Of a DNA stretch of 64,000 nucleotides, positions 35,901-45,456 are shown piece after piece. Under the pieces are notes generated by a model, which searched no databases, was not told the DNA's origin, and saw only the letters and a program-made list of their open reading frames with translations. Every line of letters begins with the position of its first letter. The first letter of the stretch is position 1. This DNA comes from Pelodera strongyloides (lineage: Eukaryota > Nematoda > Chromadorea > Rhabditida > Rhabditidae). Location of the stretch: positions 62,001 to 126,000 of the forward strand of contig JAANDG010000395.1 in NCBI GenBank assembly GCA_036852015.1. Reading direction: 5' to 3'. A program made the translations under genes and the position numbers.

Positions 35901-36136
35901 ATATTAATATATTGTAATATTCACTTCCAGTGGAAGGACATAGGCCAAGCGCTGAGAATGATCCAGCTCCATCTGAGTCTCGGCGTGTCGAGGAGGCTCC
36001 CTCGAGTCCATCTTCATCATCGTCTTCTTCTACGGAAGCGTTAGGCCCGTCACCCGTTCGGAGAGGCACCAAACAGAGCGCCACCAAACGGAAAACTGCT
36101 GCGCGCTCCAAGTCAAAGAGGTCTACCGATGAATAG
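29940..36136 (+). CDS. Unrecognised ~1240-aa Met/Gln/Pro-rich protein
   Basis: Nine exons, 29940-29967, 30176-30275, 30509-30588, 30824-31594, 31943-33285, 33535-33639, 34369-34477, 34672-35652 and 35931-36136, stay in phase and total 3723 nt. Order: basic start MDAVLRRKR, acidic DGDSEDSDQEDQ; a low-complexity Met/Gln/Pro region (~80-350) reminiscent of the CBP C-terminus; a structured charged region (~370-810) with helical stretches such as GLRTAIDNLYREANQHIRIA and LEYLRDRIGRVQ; a Gln/Pro/His tandem-repeat domain (~885-1115, ~26-residue period); and a Ser-rich, basic nuclear-localisation-like tail (TKRKTAARSKSKRSTDE). I recognise no catalytic domain. The donor at 33286 is GC (AAG|GCAAGT), required by frame. 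The first two small exons are the least certain. A nuclear, coactivator-like role is only an inference from composition and context. Confidence 0.7.
31666..31765 (+). repeat. ~51-bp tandem duplication in an intron of the 1240-aa gene
   Basis: Two essentially identical head-to-tail copies of a unit with TGTAGTGTTTTGTTGTAGTA and GACTACACATCAAAGAAAC. Each unit contains the inverted pair GTAGT/ACTAC. Near-identity implies a recent event. Confidence 0.9.
34794..35490 (+). repeat. ~78-bp tandem repeat encoding a Gln/Pro/His-rich domain
   Basis: Diverged repeats of CCGCAACA, CATCCGCAACAGTCACG and CAACTGCAGCAGCC type. In the coding frame they read like VQLQQPPQQVQLQ alternating with HPHVHPQQSR. The array lies inside exon 8 of the 1240-aa gene. 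The repeat leaves other frames open too, in particular a long Ala/Val-rich frame on the opposite strand, which I treat as an artefact. Confidence 0.85.
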
Positions 36137-36276
36137 ACGAGGTTGGTGAGGCTTATAGTGGGGTATTTGTTCCCATTTCCCATTTGTATAAGGTGATGAA
36201 AAAGAAAGCCGGTCCCAGTTGGGAGCTTGCCAATTAGCCGAATCATTAGGGTTATTGTTGTTAAGGATGATGAATG

Positions 36277-36317
36277 AATAAAATGCAGGCAGATGGGTAA
36301 TTGATGGAAGAAATAAA
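36277..36317 (+). terminator. Polyadenylation signals after the 1240-aa gene
   Basis: Two AATAAA hexamers (36277-36282 and 36312-36317) lie 140-180 nt past the stop codon, consistent with a short 3' UTR. Confidence 0.6.
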
Positions 36318-36532
36318 ACTAAAGAAGTTTGAAGTAATGAAGGTGTTATATCCCGTTGCGACGCGTTGCACACGAGATGTACGAGAAGATTATTTCTCTT
36401 GAATTCTCTTGTGTGCTGCAAATTTGACAGGTCGAGGTGTGGAAGGTGGAAGTGGAGATTATTAGTGCTGTATTGCCTGACATTATTTCCCACAATCTTT
36501 TACTTGGTCTTCTTATCCTTTTTTTTGTAGGC

Positions 36533-37579
36533 GCTCCAACCAGTACGCCACTTCTTGCTCTACGTCGACGATCATCCGTCTATGGTTGTCCTGAAGGACC
36601 AGTGCCTGGTTGATGTATTTTGCGCGCCAGAACTAGGCAATTGCTATTGATTTGTTTGTATATTAGTCTTTTCTTTTTTCCCCATTTCACTTTCGTAGTT
36701 TTATGTAGTGTTTTATGTGCAACTTTGAAGGCTTGTTTCAGTGGGGTTGTTTGGTAGTAGGAAAGGGTAAGGTGGACATGTGCTAGAAGAGAAATGCGTC
36801 GTCGTGTTGGCTACCAAAGCGTATGTTCTTAATTTCAACGCAAAAGCATGTTTGCCCCAAGGCGCATTCTCTTTGAAATTCTCCACGCTTTTTGATGACA
36901 GCGTGCGATTTGTTGTAATGAGCACTATTATTTTTTATGTTGCTGGGAGGGGGACGTAGTAGCTCTTAACCTTTATTGACTAGTTTGGCACTTTGACACG
37001 AAAAGTTTTTCCCCCAACTCTATGCACAAATTTAGAGCACGACGATAAAGACGGGGCGTAGTGTAGCTGGGGGAACGGCGTAGCTCTAAAAGCTCTAAGT
37101 GTGGTAGTTCTAAAATGTGCCATTTTTATGCGCTCGCGTCATCAGCGCGTTATACCCTAACCTTTCCACTCAATTTTTGAATACTTTTTTCCTTCTTTAT
37201 TTCTTCGATTTTGCTTCTTTATTCTATTCCTCAACTGTCATAATTTAAGGTTTCCGATCTGTCATCGTCGTCCCGTTGTGAAAAATATCAGTTTCTGCGC
37301 GTATATTTGATTATTTTTGGATTTGAGATTTGTTTCCTTTGACTGTTTTTTTATTATCATTAATCTTGATACCCTATTTTCTGTTGGTGTCAGGCCAGGA
37401 AAATGTGGGAACATGCGCGTTATGGTAGATATACTGACGAACTTGGGTGGTGCGCGGTACAAGTTGGAGGAAATAGATGATTTCTTAAATTATACAAATA
37501 ACTTGGGGGTTTCCTTATTGAGAAGGATGCGGATTTTTGATGCGCAGGTACCCCATACATTGCAGGCTCTGCCACGCCG
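36533..37579 (+). other. Two unassigned exon-like segments
   Basis: Segment one (36533-36650) follows a strong TTTTTTTTGTAG acceptor, reads ALQPVRHFLLYVDDHPSMVV and stops 39 codons in, or could splice at GAT|GTATTT. Segment two (about 37393-37579) follows GTGTCAG, reads ILTNLGGARYKLEEIDDFLN and ends at the good donor CGCCGA|GTAAGT. Both look protein-like, but their phases do not join and I recognise no family. They may be relics like the RFC3 pieces downstream, or exons of a gene I could not assemble. Confidence 0.35.
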
Positions 37580-37680
37580 AGTAAGTCCTCGTTTTCCATG
37601 TGTCTGATTCGTCTATACTTCTTTTCCTATAAGTATTTCTTTTTGTAACATGCTTTATATTTTTGGGATCTCTTACTTCA

Positions 37681-37729
37681 GTGCCACACTTTTCCTGTTG
37701 TTGAGAAGTTACCTGGAAAAGTTTGGCAC
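37681..37729. repeat. 15-bp stem hairpin
   Basis: GTGCCACACTTTTCC at 37681-37695 pairs with GGAAAAGTTTGGCAC at 37715-37729, one mismatch and a 19-nt loop, in a non-coding stretch. Confidence 0.7.
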
Positions 37730-38280
37730 TCTGCCTTTGGTAGGCATTAATTTTTTTTACATCTATAAGTAATTATTATTATACTTTTGGTCTTTTGGAA
37801 CTACGTTGTTATCGGACGGTTTATGGGATGTTTTTTTTTTTTGGAAAATTTGAAGTATGCAGGAATATTTGTGGTAGTGCTTCTTATCGCTGTGCTTGTC
37901 CTATACTTTAACTTTCTGTTTCTCTACTTTGAATAAATGTTGTAGTTGTAGAAAAACCAGATCTTGAATTGATGTGTTGGAAAGTCGCATAATGTATTTT
38001 TGGCTTGGAGTTGAGGAGCGTGAGCATACTGTGCATTCTGTGGGACTGATTTGTGCAACTTGAATGGGGGGAAGCTCATCAAGTCCTTTTGTTGAAATAT
38101 TATTTCGTAATACATTCAACATGGATGACAAAAGGATGTTTAAAGGAAATAAGAAGCTGCCAAATAAATTTACATTTACCGTTTTCTAAAGTACAGTCTT
38201 AAAAATTACGGTAGCTATTGTCTGGCTACTTGCCATATGTGCATGCACGGTGCACAATTTTAAATTGCAAACTATGCTGG

Positions 38281-38432
38281 AGAACGCACCGGGCTCCGTT
38301 CCGAGTAAGCGGTCCGTTTGCAAACGGGCCGAGTGCACGGACCGGCAACTCGGAACGTAATGTGGGTACTTACCGGTTTTGAAAACGAACCGGGTACCGT
38401 TCCGAGTGTACGATCCGGGTACCGTTCCGAAT
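38281..38432. repeat. GC-rich foldback cluster with CGTTCCGAGT motifs
   Basis: The local sequence is far more GC-rich than its flanks. CGTTCCGAGT near 38297 is inverted as ACTCGGAACG near 38349, and GAACCGGGTACCGTTCCGAG follows near 38387. The same motif family recurs at 41674-41840 and 44598-44727. Confidence 0.7.
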
Positions 38433-38646
38433 TTATACTCGTTTTTAATGCATTTTATTTTATTTTGCATTTTTTTAATTTCTAATTTCTACTGCTTAGA
38501 AGTTATTGTATTCTTGTTAAGTGTATGTAACAACGCCCATTGCAACAATACAATATAATGTGAATTGTTTCAATTGTGCTTTCCCGTTTTCGACACTTTT
38601 TTACGTACATATTTTCTTAATATATTAGTGCACTTCTCCGATATAG

Positions 38647-40402
38647 GAGCATGCTCAACAGTGGATCGAGCTGGTTGCCAGTGATACCTCCCTCATCTCC
38701 TAAGTGTATGGGCCTAGTGGAACTGGAAAGGCGAAGCGTATAGAAGCATTCTCAGGTTAGTTAGTTTTTTTTAGTGTTTGTTTCATTTCTTTTCACTTAA
38801 AACATTCTAAAACCAGTCGACCCACACGCTGTGGCCTTTCCTTTCGGCTAATATATTGTCGGGATTCGCCGAGTCACGCACTTCTTACAAGACAGGACAT
38901 AACTAGGATTAACTTAGGTGCTTCCTGAGCTATGCTTTCGATTTATAATATCTTGTACATTTCCCTTTGTATATTGTTTAAAGTATGAAATTATGATAAA
39001 TATTACTGCATTCAGAGCTCTGTATGGTTCCGGGGCCTCTTACAACATATGGACACCAAGACCAAGCCGTTTAATATGGTTGGCGGAAAGAAACTAGAGA
39101 TTCAGACGCTGGGCAGTATTCACCATGTCGAACTCAATCCCGGGTTTGATTTAGTTCTAGCTAACCCTATCCTATTTCTTATCTGTGCGTATGTTTGCAG
39201 TTTTGAAGTGACCAAATGAATTTCGTCACATATTTAGTGATGTTTGCGTCCATGATGATGTTTGCGGGAAAGTATGAAGCAGATGGCGCTGACCTTCTGA
39301 GCTATCAGTTCGAGCGATCGCAAAATTCGTTCAAGGTTCGTTTCTTATATTTTGTTCGACTGTTTTGTTTGTCCTCACCTGCCTCCTCACCAGCGAATTT
39401 CGACTCATTTTATTTTTTTCTATGCTTGGGTACTACTTTACTTGTTATATGGAAGAAGCAGGACGCTAGAAGCTAGAATCATTCCACGCTTGTTCCATGT
39501 TGTTTGATGTTGTATCTGATGGTTTCTATGTGTGAATAAAAATAAAGTAGCCTACTTTACGTGATATATATATTTATGTAAGTAGTGTACTTTCAGGTAT
39601 GGAGTGGAGGGAGGTCAATAAATCCCCCATGCCTCCTTCTGTGAAACTCGGCTGTAAGTTGTGTTGTACGTTTTCCATAGGCAAGCAATTTCCTATGCGC
39701 CCAACAAACACACGTTCTTAATTGTTTGAGTTCGGAACCGAAACCGACAGTACGGTTATTCACAATTCTGGATTGGTTTATTGTTTCATGTAATTACTTT
39801 ATTTAAATTTATTCCTTTCCAGACTTGCGAGCAGCGAGTCCTCGGCACGATGTCCACAATGTCCGTTTATTCAGATCTCAATCTGTGTAATAAGCTGACA
39901 CTTGAGCAGAAGGATATGGAGCACCTTTTTAAGAACTGCGCTCGTTGCTAAAGAAGAAAATAATATGAACAAGATGCGCCAGACAAAACAAGGTTTGGTA
40001 TTTTTTATTTCGGCTGGAATGGCCACAATTTCATTCCCATGCGTAATTATCTCTCATTGTCGTTATTGTCCTTCTGTTCTTATTTCCTCTTGACTCTTGT
40101 TTAGGTAACTGCCGACTGATACTGTGTTGTGAATCGCTCTCTCGTCTGATTCATCATGCCCGATCGCGTTGCATGCATGTTGGTGCGTGTGTTGGAGCCG
40201 GCAAATAATGAAGTATGGTTTACTTTATTTAATGTTTAGACAAATAGTACATAGTACCTGATTACTTTAACATACTTTAGCTGTTTGAGAAGTTATATAC
40301 AATCACTTAATTATTATTCTTATTATTATCCTTTTTTATTTTGCAGATCTCACAAGTCCTCAAGAATGTTTCACATCAGGAAAAAGGCATCAACGTCCCC
40401 CA
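38647..40402 (+). pseudogene. RFC3: Replication factor C subunit 3 (RFC3) relic
   Basis: RFC3 is a clamp-loader AAA+ ATPase subunit. Fragments in the right order: 38647-38755 with Walker A (VYGPSGTGK); 39016-39143 (ALYGSGASYNI, then in another frame KKLEIQTLGSIHHVELNPG); 39280-39335 (weak); 39823-39995 (weak); 40104-40200 with CRLILCCESLSRLIHHARSR, an excellent match to the sensor-1/arginine-finger part; and 40347-40402 (ISQVLKNVSHQEKGINVP). Damage is plain: an in-frame TAA at 38701-38703, a frame change inside the second block, and a GCATGCAT four-base duplication after RSRC (~40173) that breaks frame. The N-terminus is not found and the C-terminal part is unclear. Retained intron-like spacing argues for a decayed genomic duplicate, not a processed copy. 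Confidence 0.75.
39453..39550 (+). repeat. 3' fragment of the tRNA-derived SINE-like repeat
   Basis: The block AAGCAGGACGCTAGAA, then CACGCTTGTTCCATGTTG, then TGTGTGAATAAAAATAAAGTAG matches the tail of the elements at 10530 and 18895. It is 5'-truncated and sits inside the RFC3 relic. Confidence 0.75.
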
Positions 40403-41673
40403 TTTGTTTTGGAACAAGCAACAGGCTAGTTCTTTTGCGCCCATAAAATGCATGATATTTATTCACTTGTTTGGCTATTTTTGTGAGGGTTTGTCTTATT
40501 TGTCTATTTATCTAGATAATCCGGCATTGTGTTCCTCCACTCCGCAACTATAAAATAAAGATTATTGTCTTGTAGATGCTGGACAAAAGTTGTCAAAAGT
40601 CGTCGACCTTATGCTTAGGATGAAAATGCCATATTGCCATTTGTAATCCGTATATACATTTACAATCATAAATCAAATCAGATTCACTATTTCAATGCTT
40701 GCTCATTACAGGTTGTCACGTGTGGAACGATCTTGACGGCTTCCAATTGTATCACAGCGAGGTCTTTTTTCAGGCATGTTTATTTTATATACATTTACCT
40801 GTATGGACAATTGTGCACTTACTCGTTCATATTTGGATCCTTAAGTTTTATCCAGCCATGCCTTATATAGCACGAAAATTGATACCTTCTTTATGATTCT
40901 TATGTGCCTTACAGCATTACATAATCAACAACCATTTGTATTTATTTCCAGGTCCTACACTCTACACATCCGTCGAACAGTATACTGGTCTGCCACAACA
41001 ACTTGATGGCGAAACAGAATATCCTGAAGTTTCTGAAAGGGAAGCCGTTATTTCCGTGCCTATCGACTACCGACTACCGACTTTATAAATGGGATTTCTG
41101 GTTCTTGTGGTGAATCCAGCGGTGGTTCTCAAATTCAAATTCAGAATGCCTCTTGTTGTTGACTAAGTGACTTTTAATATGCGGTTGTCATAGATTTTGT
41201 GCCTCTTTAGTTACATAACTGTTAATATTTATTTACTTCAAATAGGGTATTCGATAGTAGTACATCCATATGTATCCTGTATGCGTGTTTTTCTAATTTT
41301 GCACTGTCGTCGCACCTTGCACCATTGGTACCTTGTTGGCTGGCACATATTTAACTTAAACTTACTCTACTTAACTCTTCTCGATTATTAAATTGATTTA
41401 GCTTAATTCAGTTAAAATACTGCGTTATTAATTGTTCATGTGTCATATATTGGTTATGTCTTGGTTTCCTGTCATTCGTAGTAGATTTTTCATGAAATAA
41501 AAAATTTCTTAATTACGTGTGCAATTGCCAGTCTTATTTGATTTGTTATTTTCCTTTTATTAGCGAATAGTGAGTGGATGGTGCGGTCCCTAATAAATAA
41601 ATAGTGTATTCTAAAAAACACTTTCGCTACCGTAGCCATTACAGTAGTTGCTACATAAATTCCGAAACGTCCC

Positions 41674-41749
41674 GGGCTCCGTTCCGAGTGAACGCACGCG
41701 GTACGCACTCCGGCACGCGTACCCCGTACGTTCACTCGGAACGGAGCCC
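41674..41749. repeat. Perfect 21-bp inverted repeat with the CGTTCCGAGT motif
   Basis: GGGCTCCGTTCCGAGTGAAC at 41674, plus one base, is exactly inverted at 41729-41749, enclosing a GC-rich loop that itself has ACGCGGTACG/CGCGTACC partners. Confidence 0.85.
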
Positions 41750-41816
41750 CGTGCGCTTCTCTACCAGAGAACTCTGGTCAGCTTACGCACCGGGTCCCGT
41801 TCCAGGTAGAAAACCC

Positions 41817-41840
41817 GGTACGCGATCCGGATCGCGTACC
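41817..41840. repeat. Perfect 24-bp palindrome
   Basis: Reads the same on both strands, with centre GATCCGGATC flanked by GGTACGC and GCGTACC. It follows ACCGGGTCCCGTTCC (near 41789), tying it to the GC motif family. Confidence 0.85.
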
Positions 41841-42485
41841 AGGTTTTTTGCTGGGTCGGATACCGTGCGGCACAGTACTTGGCTACGGTAGCCGCGACGT
41901 ATCTTAGAAAACACCTTATAAAGTGCAGAATCGCGCCCGGCCCCTTTCCGCTTGAAAAATATAATAAACAATATTAACTTTACGCCAATTAAAGAAATCA
42001 CTTAGAATATTTTATTATAAGACTCCAATGTCAAATTATACATACGGCAAACATGCAATTACAAAACATTATAAGATATGGGAAAATGTTATGGAAATGT
42101 AATGATGTTAATGATGTAAATAAATATATCAGTAAACTGACAATGAGTGCAAACAATTATAATAAGGGTAAAGTCAGCTACATAACTGCGACGTCAACAA
42201 TAATCAAACTATGTAACGCGGTTAAATTAAACAACAGAGTTATGCCAAGAGTTAATCTACAAGTCAAAATAGTAACTAAATATATACCATAAATCTATCT
42301 AACATATCTATCATATCTAACATAAACTAAATACCTTAATACCTAACAACATAAAAGAATAGCCAACAACTCGCGAATAAATTACTTGAACTAATAGCTA
42401 TAGGTTGCACAGACGAGGTAGTGTTCAAATGCTTCCAGAAATTTTCCCACTAATTCTAAGTGGAGGATGTGTATATGGGAAACCA

Positions 42486-42555
42486 AAAACCCCGATTTCG
42501 CCCCGATCAAGTCCCTCAAAAAATCGGGCCTTGATCGGGGCGAAATCGGGGTTTT
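42486..42555. repeat. Perfect 26-bp stem hairpin with 18-nt loop
   Basis: Arm 42486-42511 (AAAACCCCGATTTCGCCCCG...) is the exact reverse complement of 42530-42555. The loop is TCCCTCAAAAAATCGGGC. The stem is GC-rich in an AT-rich setting, so it is strongly non-random. It could be a foldback element or yield a small-RNA-like precursor; no neighbouring gene explains it. Confidence 0.9.
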
Positions 42556-44597
42556 CACTTTCCTGTTAAGTACTTCTTATAAACAGTCTGCGTACTAATT
42601 ACCTCATTTAGTACCCAACAAGTATATTTCTAAAGCTAAAGCCGTCTGTCTGTATCTTCTCGTTCCCACAACTTCAGAGTTTCTGGCTGTGCTGTGTGCT
42701 GTATGTGGCATCCGTGCATGTCGGGACATGTGGTCAGAATGTCGTGGAACCAATTAGCCGAGCGTTCCGCCATCGCAACTGCATCTAGATTTGACATATT
42801 TTAGCATGATGTGTTTAATTGTCAGGAAAATGAACCCAATGAGTACAAAAGACGGAAATAAGACTGCGTACATAGCATAGCACAAATTCGGGTTTCCAGT
42901 GATGAGTGCTCATAACATTGGCTTGCAAATTAGAGTTCTAGTCCCATCATCTTATTTGGTGTTCATTCCCAAATTCAGGAAATAACTTTAGGCTTTAGGC
43001 TCAACACAAACGAGGTAATATTCGTTACATGCCCCAAAGGGTTGTGCGCGTCGAAGAATATTTTAATAAACATATAAAAATTCGCACCAACCTTGATGCT
43101 GCAGATATTTCTTGCAAGTTGCGAAGCACGAAGCGTTGCAGTGAAGCAGAATCCGTCGCGTTAATATCCTCACGTAAGATGTCATCCCTGAATAATTTAT
43201 TTAAAGTGAAGAAAACACCATTTGTTTGCCCACTATGACGCCTAGAAACTATAGCCAAAAAAATAAAAGATTCTATTGGAGAATTTCTTATTGTAGGTAC
43301 TAGGTACAAGCTTTTCGCATCTAACTGGCGGTACAACAATATAGGCTTTTCGCCGTTCTCGCTTTCAAACTTTCAATAAGCAGAAAAATGCTCACGTATG
43401 TATTAGACCACATTTAGCAGAAAGAAAATCTAGCGCCCCCCCATCGGCAATTTCACCATGTAAAAAGGGCTAGAGGTTACCCAGCACTAGCCGAGAAGTA
43501 GCCAGTGATCTAAAGTCACCAACCTGGAGTTTGCGTTGCCGAGCACATGGGTCTGTGTCATCGCATTTATTTTACCACTCCGTGTCAGTGATCATTTCTG
43601 TCGGTTGTGCAGTTGAAAGCGTCCGATCGTGTCCTAAACAACAATGTGGAAAATATATATCATCATATAAGGCTTCCCATGGATCCTAAAGCAACAGGAA
43701 AGTGCAAGTCTCACCTTCACAACTTCTAGAATTCATATTCAACCCCAATAATCATATCTCACATCGCACAGGCTCGCAAACGGTTGAGTGAGAGAAAATG
43801 CGCTAAAATGGGAGTATAAGACAGTCGTCAGGTCGTCACAGAAATGCGAATGAAACCGAACCTCTGTTAATACACTAAAACAACAAATACGTACATTCAT
43901 CCATCCTGCCGAAATATTGGTGTTTATCGTGGTCCAAAACTGGCGCGGTTGCACTTGCTGAAAGGAATACGCATCTATAATAACATCCAGGAAATAGTCA
44001 GTTCTTCTCAATAGGTCATCCATAAAACTTACTTTTATATCATTATCCTCCCTTCATTCTTCTTCGAAGCGAGCAGGCACGTTTCCCTAGCAAAATAAAT
44101 GTGTGAATATAGGTAAAATAGAAGAGAACATCGAAAATTACAAAAAACTCGTAGCTTTGGAAAATGACACCACGTGTTGGTAAGAATTTTGTACTTATAA
44201 ACTGTAAAACTTACGACATACATACCGATCTGTCTCCATAGCGTCGCTATTCCGTAATAACCAGCCCAGTTCTATCCAGCCGAACGCCGAACTCCGGTAC
44301 CGCCACGAAGCAGTCGATGTCTTTGTTGCAGACGTCTGAAATATTATGTGTAGTAAAGAAAACTGTAATAAAAAATGCACAGCTATTTATTGGATCTAAA
44401 CATACCATAAAGCGTATTATTTCATTTCATCGTCCTCGTTCCATGTCTTCATCGAAGCGGTACATGAACATGACTACCTGTTGCAAACAATAATATAGAA
44501 ATTCGAAGAAAACGAACAAAAATAAGAACAAGTCGAAAAGCTGAGCATTCTCCAAAAAAAAGATAAATAAACATGCAAAGTGCATGCGAGGCAAAGG

Positions 44598-44727
44598 AAC
44601 CGGGTTCCGAACCCGGAACGGGACTCGGTTCGTTTTACGTACCGGTACGTACAGTAATACGAGCCGCCCAGGCGGAACGGGACCCGGTTCGTAAGGTCTA
44701 GCCGGAACGGGACCCGGTTCGTTCGCG
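44598..44727. repeat. GC motif cluster, GGAACGGGACCCGGTTCG
   Basis: Three copies of the motif (GGAACGGGACTCGGTTCG, then twice GGAACGGGACCCGGTTCG) plus the palindromic TACGTACCGGTACGTA, within 130 bp. The reverse complement of the motif occurs at 38.39 and 41.78 kb. Confidence 0.75.
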
Positions 44728-44770
44728 CACATAGAAACTGGTGTGACGGTTATGTTAGACGTTACTTATT

Positions 44771-45230
44771 TTATACCAGCCGTTCGAAGAGCCCTACGGG
44801 CTCTTCTCCGACTGGAGGAATCGGCCTTCATCCGATTGTTCCCTATTTAAAAAGAAGGATTGCTACAATTTAAAAAGTTAACTCTCGTCTCTTTCTCCTC
44901 CCACACATTCACACGTCTCTGATTATGGAAACGTATAATAATCAGTTTGGATCACCACTCGACTAATGCTACCATGCAAATTTGCTATTGAAGGTGCTGT
45001 ATGTAGGGCAGAGGATTATCCTTGTAATAAGTTAGCATAGCTCAGCAGGTAGAGCGTTGGACTGTGAAGCGAGAGATTGTGTGCTGCTGTGGGTTCGAAT
45101 CCGGCCAGCGGCAAAGATTTTGTATATGTATTCTCATTCGATTGTGAATAGAAAATTTTCTTTATGAAAGGATTTCGTTGCGTGCATACAAACAAAAGAC
45201 CAAGTAAACTCTTCTCCTTTATATAATAAG
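44771..45230 (+). repeat. Composite element: palindrome plus tRNA-like head, copy 1
   Basis: Starts TTATACCAGCCGTTCG, then the hairpin GAAGAGCCCTACGGGCTCTTC, and about 240 bp later a tRNA-like block (45030-45113: TAGCATAGCTCAGCAGGTAG, loop CTGTGAA, B box GGGTTCGAATCC). It ends AAACTCTTCTCCTTTATATA. The same order of blocks is found inverted at 57388-57757. The tRNA-like part does not fold into a good cloverleaf, so I call a SINE-like element and not a tRNA gene. Confidence 0.7.
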
Positions 45231-45456
45231 ATATACATTTACGTTTTACTTTTGCACAATGCACGTGTAATATACTTGGTTTCGAATGTAGATGGCAATA
45301 AATAAATCTTTGACGCCATCGCCATAATCGCTGTAATTGTTGTTGTAGAAAAATAGTTCATTTTTTTGTGTTAATAGTTTCCCCTTACAGGCCTTTGGAA
45401 AAGAAGGGGGGACAATTATCTGTTGATTCATCCGCCGTCCGCGAAGTTGCTCAGCG

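Larger units (their letters stand above)
40430..45456. other. Five-kilobase stretch without a recognised gene
   Basis: The region is AT-rich with stops in all frames. Exon-like pieces on the minus strand near 44220-44345 (bounded by TTTCAG and GTATGT) and protein-like short reads near 40958-41085 could be relics, but none assembles. Listed repeats within it: foldbacks at 41674-41749 and 41817-41840, the hairpin 42486-42555, the GC motif cluster 44598-44727 and the composite element from 44771. Confidence 0.5.

Noticed and set aside
44220..44345. Minus-strand exon-like segment bounded by TTTCAG and GTATGT
   Set aside because: One frame looks protein-like (VCNKDIDCFVAVPEFGVRL) but hits a stop before the donor, and no partner exon fits.
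45030..45113. tRNA-His-like sequence (loop CTGTGAA)
   Set aside because: Anticodon and T stems do not pair, and the same block recurs inside a dispersed element at 57.5 kb; treated as SINE-like.
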